From contig JACGWO010000005.1 of assembly GCA_034509735.1 (NCBI GenBank), positions 20,883,264-20,947,263 on the forward strand: a stretch of 64,000 nt of DNA, given 5' to 3'. A program made the translations under genes and the position numbers. This document shows, piece by piece, positions 31,851 to 42,748 of this stretch; the first letter of the stretch is position 1; the number at the start of each line of letters is the position of its first letter. The notes under the pieces are model-generated. The model was not told the origin of the DNA. It made no database searches and saw only the letters and a program-made list of their open reading frames with translations. This DNA comes from Sesamum alatum. Taxonomy: Eukaryota; Streptophyta; Magnoliopsida; Lamiales; Pedaliaceae.

Positions 31851-32234
31851 AGAAGGGCTGAAATTCGACAGTGGGCGTGTCACTTCATCTACTTCAAAGA
31901 CACACTCTATAGACATTCATTTGATGGTATTTTCTTGATGATGTGAACATGCAAGCTATGGAAGAAGCTTACTCTGGAATTTGTGGTGCTCACCAGTCCG
32001 GACCAAAGCTGCACTTCTGCATAAAAAGGGATGGGTTATTACTCGCCTACAATGGTTAAGGACTGCATGGACTACGCAAGGAGATGTCAAACTTGTCAAA
32101 TTCACGCCAATCTTATCCACCAACACCTGAGCCGTTGTACCCTACCGTCGCTCATGGCCCTTCGATGCTTGGGGTTTGGATGTTGTGGGACCCATAAAAA
32201 ATTCCTCCGGTGGTCACTTGTATATCTTGGCAGC
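31851..32234 (+). pseudogene. Tat integrase, zinc-binding part
   Basis: GICGAHQSGPKLHF and GYYSPTMVKDCMDYARRCQTCQIHANLIHQ-like residues form the HHCC zinc-binding region with CQTC intact. The frame slips near 32140. The core starts with the Asp region (WGLDVVGP-like, about 32165-32195) and is cut by an LTR at 32235. Confidence 0.85.
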
Positions 32235-34321
32235 TGTTAGAATAGGTGAACAGAAAGTCAATGTGGTTGGCTGTTATGAGAATTATTTACCAATCTTTGA
32301 ATGAAAGTAACATTATGTTGATGAATGTAGTAAGGATTCATCATTGGCAACGATGAGTTTGTTGTGCTTACTGCTAACATTGAATATGGTTTCAATGACA
32401 CAACAAACACCCACAGAGCGGACATATGAACCCAAGAAGTTGGACTGCACATAGGTTGGCGGTCATGGAACCAACTTCTGTGGATCGGGTTGAAACACTC
32501 CAAGTCAAGGACCTCGAGATTGGGTAAACGAAGGTCCTATAGGGACTTGCACTAATAATTACATTCATTAGATGAGTACTGTGTTTCATCAGTGACAGAC
32601 TTTGGACGTCTATGCAATATTAGTGGGTTAGTTGACAAGGGTGTCGGCTGACTGAGGTGACTCGCATGAATCGACATATGGAAGCCACAGGGGCTTGGTC
32701 GGTATGACTGGCATTCCCAATTTCGATAGTATGGGATTAGTCCTCAAACTTGAGGGATCACGATAGTCGCTTACAAACGAAGGTTGTATCTTGGATCTGG
32801 CGGTGATTATGTCATAGGACATGGTCATCATAAGCCTTGTTCAGTCCAGTCGGAGTATGTAGTGAGGATGGTGGATTTCAAGACAGATGCTGTCCCCTGT
32901 CAAAGATTATGACAACGAGATCTCCTATGCACTCTGAAATGGTTTAGACCCTCAAACTCTTTGACCATAGCACTTGATTGAGTAGGAAAGGATTTTCTAC
33001 GTCAATCATAGAGTTAAACCTATCTCAAGTTTGAAGCATAGATGCCTAAAGTCAATAATGGGAACCGACATCCTATTCCATGCCCTAAACTAAGGTTGGG
33101 AGACAGACAACAGTAGGACCGTACCTGTATGTGACTCGGACCCTAAATGTTTACGCCGCATATTCACCTAGTATCTAGTGCCATGGATCGTTGCTACACG
33201 GCCATCCATGGTGATGGACTACTGTGGTTATAGGATAACATGAAGTAGGTCCAAGTCTAGCTGAGGGCGAACCTAAAGAGTCACACACGATTCTACGGAT
33301 ATGAAAGGAATTAATTCGAAATTAATTCTGGGAGATGGTTTAATTTAATAGGATTAAATTATACTTCTTGGAGATTCAAGCCTTCATGGATTAATTGGAT
33401 TAATCGGGCTTGAGTTCATAAATTGAATTTATGGATTTAATAAGCATGGGCTTCCATTTTAATTAGATTAAAAGGGTGAATTACTTAGTGGGCTTGGAAT
33501 ATTAAATAGGATTTAATATAGTCTATTGGACCTTTGAACTATTTAAATTAGATCTAAATAGGCCCATTCCATATAGCCCATCAAGAATGGATGGACAAAA
33601 TTTGATTTAGAGGTTTTGAGATGGAGGGCTAGGATTCATCCTAGGATGAGGTTTGACTAGGTCAAATCCTAAGTCAACTAGGATTTGACTAGGTCAAATC
33701 CCTAGTTGATTAGAATGTGTCTCTTTGGAAGAGGTTGAGTAGGATTAGGAAAACTAATTCCTTATAAATACTCAAACACACACACACTTCACACACTAAT
33801 CTCTACACACACATTATGCCATCTCGCCTCTCTCTCTCTCGTCCACCTTCTTTACTTGTCTCCAAGATTTCTTTGTTCTTCTTGATTCATTCAAGGTAGA
33901 ACATTAGAGACGTCGGTAGCGTTAATCAATATCGTTATATCGATATCTCTTCTCCCATAAACAACTTCTTGCTAGCACGAGAGTTTGTTACTATCCGGTG
34001 AAGCGTGTGGACAATTTAGAGGATTTCTACGTTGAGATCTTGGTGGCAAAACAGGGAACAATGCGTGTAGCCGAACGAAGAAAACTACGAGGATAACGTT
34101 CTCTCTTTATGTTTCTTGTTCCTCCAAATTCTATGGCCTCCATGTTTTGTACTTTCTTGAACATGAGATACACCAAACGCCCGGGAGAATCAAGGGCACA
34201 CCCCTTGATCCGTTATGAATGTTTGATGTATGCTTTAATTCCATTTATTTTACGCTTTACGCTTTTATATTATGCTCTCCTGCTTTTCCGCCGCGCCTCT
34301 CCCAGGCTGATCCATCTTACA
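32235..34321 (+). repeat. Solo LTR (TGTTAGAATAGG family) inside the integrase
   Basis: Begins TGTTAGAATAGGTGAACAG, ends near CCATCTTACA. It shares the family's internal landmarks with 49683-51913 and 57685-59657: AGGGTTCACC/ACCTAAAG(A/G)GTCACACAC, TAGTGCCATGGA(C/T)CGTTGCTA and GATCTTGGTG(G)CAAAA. Integrase coding reads up to it and resumes after it. No clean 5-bp target duplication is seen (GCAGC left, AAAAC right), which suggests later change at the junction. Confidence 0.8.
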
Positions 34322-34545
34322 AAAACAATGGACTACTTCTTTGAATGGGCTGAAGCAGTCCCCCTTAAAAGAGTGAAGAAGGAGAATGTTACTGATTTCA
34401 TCAATCACCCACATCATATACCATTATGGAGTGCCCAAGTAAATCATCACTGATAATGGAAAACCCTTTTGTAACAACTTGATAGAAAATTTATGTAAAA
34501 AATTTGGATTCAAGCAAAGAAACTTTTCTTCTAAGTTTAGTCATA
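34322..34545 (+). pseudogene. Tat integrase core, continuation
   Basis: MDYFFEWAEAVPLKRVKKEN continues the core interrupted at 32234. The second-Asp block (IITDNGKPFCNN-like, about 34440-34475) appears after a frame change. It fades out near 34545, so the catalytic Glu and C-terminus are gone. Bases 34546-34796 hold nothing I recognise. Confidence 0.8.
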
Positions 34546-34796
34546 ACATTTAAATGAACTTTATTTCTCATATGAAGTCATTGAGATGGGAAGTATTCAA
34601 ACATGCTCAAAGATTGCAAGATAGAAAGCAAACAAAAACTTCTATTATGTAATCTAGAAAACATCGGACTTTATGACTTAGAAAAAAAGAAAAGGGAATC
34701 AAATGCAACAAAATAAAAGGTCCTGAGCAAATCTCAAGCAAAGGGGCTCAAGTTCTTCCTTGAGGACTTCCAAATTTGCTCTTGAAGCCTCCAAAC

Positions 34797-35318
34797 TCAC
34801 AACAATTTCCTCATTGAGGGGGTGGTATTCTCCAGTGCTGCAATTTCTTCCATAATTTCACGAATTCCGGCTTGAGCACTATAAAAAAGTTGATTTTCTT
34901 CCTTTAGAGTAGCACACAAGTTTGTCCTTTGTTCCTTCAAATTTATAAGCTCCTTCTGAACACGCTTCAACTTGTCCATAGTGGATTGGACTTTGAAGCC
35001 CTCTTCACTCTCCTTAGTTCGAGTATCTTGAAGACGATCGCTGGCTTCCTTTACTGTCACTCGAGAAGACCTTTGGATAACCTTTCAGAAGACATGATCT
35101 TGCTTCATCGTAAGCAGAAGCCTTGGCGAAGAACATGTTCATCGATTCTTCCACTTTTGAGATGCCAAACTTCTGAAAGCTCTTCATGGATTCAAGAACG
35201 ACGTAAACATCATCGTTGATCGAGGAGATGAAATCAATTGAGGTGTTTGATATCTTTACGAGGAGATCACTCCACAACTTTTGAAGGAACTCCTTTTGAT
35301 GATTAAGAACAAACCTTT
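34797..35318 (-). pseudogene. Antisense ORF of the Tat element, 3' half (coiled coil)
   Basis: Reading leftward, two overlapping frames joined by a shift near 35040 encode FLQKLWSDLLVKISNTSIDF, a spacer, and then a long heptad-rich helix (STMDKLKRVQKELINLKEQR, EIMEEIAALENTT). This antisense reading frame lies between integrase and the 3' LTR. Tat-type elements are known to carry additional antisense ORFs there, often of the plant-mobile-domain kind. The copia insertion at 35319 separates it from its 5' half at 44799-45434. Confidence 0.65.
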
Positions 35319-37163
35319 TGAAGGACAAGCGGATCCCCCCGGGAGCGCGAGCGGAAGCGAGAAAGCAAGAAATAGTGCATAAATTTAAATCAAATTAGGA
35401 TGTATTAATGTTAAAACATACATATAACACATAGGGCATAGATGAAAGTTAAAACTATCAAAGCGTAATAAAATCATTACCTTTTGATGATTTTACGTAT
35501 GCTCGGCTACTTGCGTTGTTCCTTTTTTCGAATGCTCACGAAATCCAAACGTATGGATTCTCCAAAGGTGATCCACACCACACCGGAAGAAACGCACGTT
35601 TCCTTTGCTAGAAGAAAACGGGTCTAGGAAGGAATCGGTTCAAGAGAAAAACACTATTAGTTAGTGTTTTCTTAAACTTACTTTGTTCTTATTTTTGATT
35701 CAAAATCAAGTGAAGAACACAAGTGGGAGAGGGAGAGAGATGGCCAAGAGTGAGAGAGGAGAGGGGCCAAATTTTGCTTCACTTTTCCTAGAAAAGATGA
35801 ATTATGATTCTTACATTACAAGGTGTTGTATATACTCATATATATACATAATTAATGTGATTATTGGAATGTGTCTAAGTTCATCCAAGGATATCTAGAT
35901 ACATCCCAATCAATCACCATTAATTCTTCAATCAAGCCTACCAACTTTTAAGGTATGATCAAATCATACCAAAAGGGAAGGGTTTGATTGGAGTTGATTT
36001 GTCTCTTTCTAAAAGAGACAAGTCAACTACCACCTTGCATGAAGCATGGCTAATTTTAGCTTCCTCCAAGGGAGCATTTTCGGCCATGCTCTTTATGGGA
36101 AGAGGGAAGAAGTCCAACTTCTTCCTATTCCAAAATAGAAATTATTTCTCCTCTCGGGTCAAAATTTAACGGACCGGGTTTTATCGTAATCCAATTACGA
36201 CAAAACCAAAATTAAATCCAATTTAATGTCCACTTAAATTATTCCCGTTGGTCTTTTAATCCAATCAAAAGGTCAACATTTCGACTTTTCATATTTAATC
36301 GACAAATTCAATTTACCGATTAAACGAGGGCCCGATACAATATCGGCCCGTCCATCCAATGGACTACCCCTTAAGTAATCCAATTACTTATTTATCCTTC
36401 GAGATTGACTCCAAGTCAATCTCTCAACCTTCTCGGTGATTTGTGTGTGACCCTTTAGGTTCACCTTCAGCTAGACTTGGGCACGTGTCCCACAAGGGCC
36501 CGTTACCATGGGTGGCCATCTAGCAACGGTCCATGGCACTAGAGACTAGGTGAATGTTAGAGTGAACATTTAGGCGCCGATTCCGTATGGGTACGGTCCT
36601 TCCGTCTACCGTCTCCGGGCTTTAGTCTAGGGTATGGAATTGGGCGTCGGTTCCCATCCTTGACTAGACATCTATGCTTAATACTCAAGACTGCGTATGC
36701 TTCATTGCGTCGACACATAAAATCATTCCCTGTTCGACCAACCACTGTGACCACAACTTTAAACAATATCAAGATCGTGTGGGCGTCCCACGCCTGTCGC
36801 CGATGAAACACGACACCCATCTAATGAACACGACTCTTGATGCAAGTCTCAATAGGACTCTCGATACCATGTCTCGAGGTCCTCGACTTGGAATGTTTCA
36901 GACCCAACTCTCAATCAGTTGGTTTCATGACCACCATCCAATGCGTGGCCCAACCGCATGAGTTGTTAACCGTGGTCTGTGGGCTTTATTACGATATAAG
37001 TAAAACACCGTTTTAACATATGTAAAATGAGCGCAACAAAGTAGACACCAATAGTGACGAACACTCATTTTATTCATCACATAATAATATTACATTTACA
37101 TCACGTTGTCGAATAGGTTACAAATTGCAAAACCTATTGGCTTTCTGGTCACCTATTCTAACA
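35319..37163 (-). repeat. 3' LTR of the Tork-like copia
   Basis: Runs from TGTTAGAATAGG (at 37163, leftward) to GTCCTTCA (35319). It is very close to 42749-44798, but lacks about 340 bp present there (gap near 36764). In turn it has about 175 bp (35668-35845) missing from the other LTR. Confidence 0.92.
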
Positions 37164-37200
37164 ATCTCCGACTTGACCTAAAGCCAATCACCCATTGACC

Positions 37201-37869
37201 TCAAACCCATCTTATCCAGATCTGAGTATGGGCAACTTGCGACACGTGCTTAGTAAGTGGATCTGCTATGTTTTCTAAGGAGCTGACTCGATCTATCCGA
37301 ACGTCACCCCTGCTAACCATCTCTCTGAGCAGATGGTAGCGTCTAAGAATATGCTTGGATCGGTGATGAGATCTCGGTTCCTTTGCTTGAGCTATGGCCC
37401 CGTTGTTATCGCAGAAGATAACCACTGGCTCAGCGATGCTAGGTACTACACCCAACTCTTGGATGTAGCTCTTCATCCAAACTGCCTCCTTAGCAGCTTC
37501 GGAAGCTGCTATGTATTCAGACTCTGTGGTGGAGTCCGTCGTGGTAGCCTGCTTGGAACTCTTCCAAGCAACCATGCCACCATTAAGTCTGAACACATAA
37601 CCAGATTGAGACTTGGCATCATCGTCATCCGACTGGAAGCTAGCGTTGCTATAGCCTTCCAGTATCAGCTCTCCACCGCCGTAGATCAAGAACATGTCCT
37701 TAGTCCTTTTTAGGTACTTCAGGATGGTCTTCACCGCACTCCAGTGTGCCTCCCCGGCACACGACTGATATCGACTAGTTACGCTCAAAGCAAAAGCCAC
37801 ATCAGGTCTAGTGCACTGAACAACATACTGTATGCTGCCTACGGCTGAAGCATAGGAGATGTCCAACAT
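37201..37869 (-). pseudogene. Copia RT thumb and RNase H
   Basis: 222 open codons: YASAVGSIQYVVQCTRPDVA, TILKYLKRTKDMFLIYGG, the RNase H blocks SGYVFRLNGGMVAWKSSKQ, TTESEYIAASEAAKEAVW, FCDNNGAIAQAKEPRSHHRS and ENIADPLTK. The DEDD-type acidic positions appear present. It ends close to the 3' LTR. Confidence 0.9.
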
Positions 37870-38700
37870 CCGTTTAAGCTCCTCATCAGTCTTTGGAGAC
37901 TACTTCTTGGATAACTTAATTTCATGCCTCATAGGAAGGAATCCTCTTTTTGAGTTCTCCATCTTGAATCTCTTCAAGACTTTCGCAATATACGAGGACT
38001 GGGCCATTCCTAACATCCTTCTAGATCTATCCCTGTAGATCTTGATGCCAAGGATGTAGGATGCCCCGCCCATATCCTTCATGGAGAATTACGTTGACAA
38101 CCAAGCTTTAGTGGTACCCAAAATCTTAGCATCATTCCCAATGAGCAAGATGTCATCCACGTAAAGCACCAGAAACGCAACCGAGCTCCCACTGATCTTC
38201 TTGCATACACAAGGATCAGACTCGTTCTTGATGAAATCATATCCCCGTATGACTTCATCAAAACGTATGTTCCAGTTTCGTGAAGCTTGTTTGAGGCCAT
38301 AGATGGACCTTTGGAGACGGCAGACCTTCTGCTATTCTCCAACAGTTGTGAAACCTTCCGGCTGATCCATATAGATCTCTTCCTCTACGAAACCGTTGAG
38401 GAAGGCAGTTTTCACGTCCATCTGCCATATTTCATAGTCATACCATGTTGCTATGGCAAGCAGTATCCGAATGGACTTAGCCATTGCTACGGGCGAGTAG
38501 GTTTCCTCAAAGTCGACCCCGGGTCGCTGAGTGTAACCTTTCGCCACAAGCCTGGATTTGAAGGTTGTAACCTCCCGTCAGCTCCAAGCTTACGTTTGTA
38601 GACCCATTTACACCCTACGGGTTTTACCCTTTTGGGTGGGTCCACTAGGGTCCAAACCTGGTTTGTACCCATCGAGTCCATCTCAGATTTCATGGCCTTA
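37870..38700 (-). pseudogene. Copia reverse transcriptase
   Basis: Blocks in order on the minus strand: MDSMGTNQVWTLVDPP, KPVGCKWVYKRKLG, AKGYTQRPGVDFEETYSPVA, WQMDVKTAFLNGFVEEEIYM. YVDD is at 38152-38163, then MKDMGGASYILGIKIYRDRS. Breaks near 38550, 38335 and 38085 separate them. Confidence 0.9.
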
Positions 38701-39850
38701 CGCTACTTATCCGAATCGATGTCCAACATCGCTTCTCCGTACGTCTTTGGATCATTATCCAACTGACCGGTCAGGCCCAGAAATCCATACCTATCAGGTG
38801 CATGGGATACTCTGGCCGACCTACGGAGGACTGGAACATTATTAGTGGGAACTACCAGCTCAGATGTCACTGCTGCTTCATGGGGTACCTCACTTGATTC
38901 CTCAAGGAGTGCCTCATCGTGTCGACTATCCGATGGAAAACCCTTTTCCAAGAACACTACGTTTCGCCAGACAAAAATCTTTTGCTCGGAGGGATCATAG
39001 AAATAATACCGCACAGTTTCATTCGGATAGTCGATGAACTTGGATAAACTAGACCTTGAGTCCAGTTTATCTCCCACTAATCTTTTGACATATGCGGGGC
39101 AATCCCACACTTTCAAATTTTGTTAGGAGGCAGGCTTGCCATGCCATATCTCATATGGCATCTAGGATATCTTTTTAGATGGAGCCAAGTTCAAAACTTT
39201 GGCCGCCGTCTCAAGAGCGTATCCCCAGAAGGAAAGGGGGAGTTCGGTAATACTCATCATGGATCGGATCATGTCCAAAAAGGTCCGATTCCTCCTTTCA
39301 GACACACCATTAAGCTGTGGTGTTCCAGGAGGGGTCCATTGAGAGAGAATCCCATTCTCTTTTAGATAATCAGTAAACTCACCACTCAAATACTCTCCAC
39401 CTCGGTCCGACCGAACGACTTTGATCTTTCGACCGGTTTGGTTCTCTACTTCAAGTCTGTATTCCTTAAACCTTCCAAAGGCTTCAGACTTGTACCTTAT
39501 CAGGTAAACATAACCATACCGTGAGTGATCATCGTTAAAGGTTATGAAGTACGAGTACCCACCTCTAGCCTGAGTATTTAGTGGCCCACAGACCGTTTAC
39601 CAATGTACCAAGCAGATGAGAAATACCATCTTTAGTAATGAAAAAGCCGTTTTTATTGATGGTAAATTAAAATCCCTCCTTGTTAAGGACCGGGATAGAA
39701 ATAATGTTTTTAATCATGCTAGGTATATAGAAACAGTCGTTCAGTACAATCCTAACATGACTACTAATGGCTAACTCCATTGACCCTACGGCTTCCGCAG
39801 CAATGGCCTTGCCATCGCCCAGCCTCAGGATCATCTAATCCTTGGTTAGC
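38701..39850 (-). pseudogene. Copia integrase with zinc-finger deletion
   Basis: Core blocks VCGPLNTQ, GYSYFITFNDDHSRYGYVYL, VVRSDRGGEYLSGEFTDYL and TPQLNGVSERRNRTFLDMI give the two Asp and the Glu. The C-terminal extension follows (KVWDCPAYVKRLV, YYFYDPSEQKIFVWRNVVFL). The upstream side reads IVLNDCFYIPSMIKNIISI, but the expected GAG-pre-integrase with its HHCC zinc site is absent. The reading jumps from HLLGTLVN to VCGPLNTQ near 39596. Confidence 0.88.
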
Positions 39851-40825
39851 CTTCTACTTCTTTGCAGTGCCTGCAAATCATTGCAGATGTGAGCACCACA
39901 CCCGATATCCAATACCCATGAAGCAGAATTAGTTATCATGTTTACTTCAACCACAAACCTACCTGGGTTGGAGAGGAGTTGTGGGCACTCCATCTTCCAA
40001 TGCCCCTTCCCTTGACAATGCATGCAGACATCATTTGCCTTGGACCGCTGAGAACCACGGGCCTTCCCTTTCTCTTTGCTCGGTCCCACCGGAGCAACAA
40101 GGGTGCCTGGAGCACGAGCAGGGGCCATAACCGTCTTCCCTTTTCCCTTCTTCCTCTTCCAGTGTCCGGCCCTCTTGCCATTCGCCTTGGAGGTCGAAGC
40201 CTCTCCTATCAATACCGCCGGCGCTGACTTGTGGGTCGTTGCCTTGTATTGAACCAGCATGTTGATCAACTCATGAATAGACTTCTCAAGTCCGTTCATG
40301 TTGTAGTTTACAACAAACGGGTCATAGGACGGAGGAAGCGACTGGAGGATCACGTCAATGTACGTGTCATTATTAAGCCTAGCTTTAAGGTCCTCGAGTT
40401 TCTCCACTAGGGAGAGCATCTTGACCCCATGACTTTGTACAGATAATCCTTCAGCAAGCTTGGGGCCAAAGAAAGCTTTTGTGGGCGGCATATCTAATAT
40501 GCCTATCCGAAACCGCATAAACCTTGTTCATGTGGAGTATTATGGCGGAGACGTTGTCCAGCCTCTCATACTGCTTCTGGATGTCGTTAGACATCGAAGC
40601 CAGTATGATACTGCGTACTTTCTGATTGTTCTCATGCCATTTCTCGAATGTCAAATGTTCTTCTAGCGTGGACCCCTCCGATAAGTCGCTCGGTGGCGGC
40701 TCGTCCAAGACGTAGCCTTGGTTCTCGAAACCAAGGACAATCCTCAGGTTTCTCAGCCACTCCGAGTAGTTTGTTCTGTTGAATTTATTAGTCTCAAGTA
40801 TCATGGTTAATGGATTCTTAGACAT
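39851..40825 (-). pseudogene. Copia gag and protease
   Basis: The first segment (40825 leftward) starts MSKNPLTMILETNKFNRTNY, the usual opening of Tork-type Gag (UBN2/DUF4219-like fold). After a shift near 40490 the rest follows, with a CCHC knuckle CMHCQGKGHWKMEC and a Lys-rich stretch before it. The protease site SWVLDIGCGAHICND has Asp-Ile-Gly where copia proteases have Asp-Ser/Thr-Gly. Confidence 0.9.
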
Positions 40826-42732
40826 ATCTACATTAATAAAATGTAAAGCAGAAATTAGCAGATGATGGTAATATTATTGTTCAAGTTGAAGACTTGGTCT
40901 TTTAGTCTTTAACCCTCCCACTATTTATACGAAAGTCCGCCAGTCTCAAGTGGAGTTTCGGGAAACTATTTTCTAGTGGGCTTGGGATCCACAAGCGTAA
41001 TCTCCATGCCCCGCTTTTACGATTCACATGAAGAAGACCTCGTGGGAGATATCCAATATCATTCTCATCCAATGAGATTTCCAAGATATTTTGCCTCACC
41101 TATTTGCATGGTTCCGAGGACTCCAAGAGAACCATTTTACTCAGTGTTGGGCCCAACCCATCAACCAAATCATGCCTCAAACTGTCGCCCCCGCAATTCG
41201 TGAGACAGGAAAACAACGAGCGCAGTCTTTTTGTTCACAATAATGGTGCAACTTTCCCCTAGTCCAAGTGTGCCACGACTCGTGAGACCACACTTGGGTA
41301 GTGGTAGCTTCCTCACCACATTGGTGGATGGAAGGCTCGGACAGATCAAAATACCATTTTGATCCAAGTCCGTTCTGGGCCCAATATTTAATTTGGTCCA
41401 AGCAAATGAGAGTTTGTGTACGACCGAGACCTCATCACATTATGGTGTTTTAGCATGCATAAAAATCCAACATTTAAAGCGATAAATAAATACGCCACAT
41501 GCAGAAAACATAGCATACCCCTGTTAGGATGATCATAAGCCCAACCTATGCGACTCACTGAGCCCGCAGTTAGTCTATGGTCTGTCTAGGGTGGTTCTAA
41601 ATTATTACAAAGTGATATACCCATTGCCATTTCAATGGGCCTTGTAATGCTCTTGTTTCACGCCTTGATGCTTCACCTTGGGTCTCCGACTCCACAAGCT
41701 TGTTAAAATAAAACCTCACCAATCCTATCTACTCTCATTACAATTGAAAGTAATACATTGGTAATAATAACAAGCCTTAACATCATGAGGCTGAAAATAC
41801 GGGAGATGATAGTCCCAAAACAAGAGGCACGTAGGCCCCACCCAACAGAAATGTAAACAATCATACATTCATCCATACACAAGGTCTAGGACTTTTGTGA
41901 TCATCCCATTGTGATTCCATCAACGCACATAACACAATTATTCCAAATAATTATGCATAAACCATGGATATTCCAAATATCCAAGTGATGTCCAACATCA
42001 CAAAAAATATAAATACACAAATAATATGCAAATTTCAAATTTCAAATTTAATGGACACTATAAACAATGCATTCAATGCATGTATTAATCCCAAATTAAT
42101 TAAGAAAATTTGATCTAAGGAACGATCCAATTATTCCAAAATCAAATGTGCAAAATTAATATATTTTCAGAATAATGTGCAGAAAAAGCAGAAAATCAAA
42201 ATTTCCAAAAAAACGTCGAAAAATGGCCCAGCCGTTGTGCCTGCCGGCCAGCCGCGTGCACAGGGCAGCGTGCACGCTCCGTGTCGCGCTGGCCTCGACC
42301 GGCAACGGCATGCCTGCGCACAGCGCGCGCGTGTGCAGGCGCCCGTCTGCGCGCGGCCGTGATATGCGCGACCGCCCCTGCCAGCACACACGCTGGCAGG
42401 CACGCCGGCCAGGCCTACGAGCAGTCGTGAACCCGCGCGCGCCTGCCGGCCAGTGACCGGCCGACAGGGCCGGCAGTCAACTGCTGCCGCTACTGTCCGT
42501 TTTTTCCATATTTTTCGACATAATTTTTCATCACAAAATAGCAATAATAAACTGAAAATAAGCATCTAATTCTAGATCCAATCTCGCAAAATTAGCATGC
42601 TTAATGTCCATCAAATTCAAACAATTAAATCATCATATTATTCATATATTTATGTAATCTAACATGCCATTAAAGCCATAAAAGCAAGTAGATCATGCCA
42701 AGCACATTGATCTATGCCCCTTACATCGAATC
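40826..42732 (-). other. Long untranslated leader of the Tork-like copia
   Basis: About 1.9 kb between PBS and gag with no domain. It is ordinary AT-rich DNA except for the GC-rich block at 42220-42490. Confidence 0.7.
42220..42490. repeat. GC-rich low-complexity block with hairpins
   Basis: Built from GCCGGCC, CACGCGC, CGGCCGG and GCGTGCA words in DNA that is otherwise AT-rich. It contains a perfect hairpin: CCTGCCAGC (42377-42385) with GCTGGCAGG (42392-42400). Open frames exist on both strands with Cys/Arg/Ala/Gly-rich products, which I read as compositional artefacts. Confidence 0.7.
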
Positions 42733-42746
42733 GGGCTCTGATACCA
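42733..42746 (-). other. Primer binding site of the Tork-like copia
   Basis: On the minus strand TGGTATCAGAGCCC, two bases inside the 5' LTR, complementary to initiator tRNA-Met. Confidence 0.92.
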
Positions 42747-42748
42747 CT

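Noticed and set aside
33770..33842. CA/CT simple repeats as a possible promoter
   Set aside because: They lie in a solo LTR and have counterparts in the other LTRs (59118-59160, 62900-62925). They are probably part of the LTR leader, not a host promoter.
42156..42565. Cys/Arg/Ala-rich frames on both strands in the copia leader
   Set aside because: Direct result of the GC-rich low-complexity block. Three or more overlapping frames, no domain.
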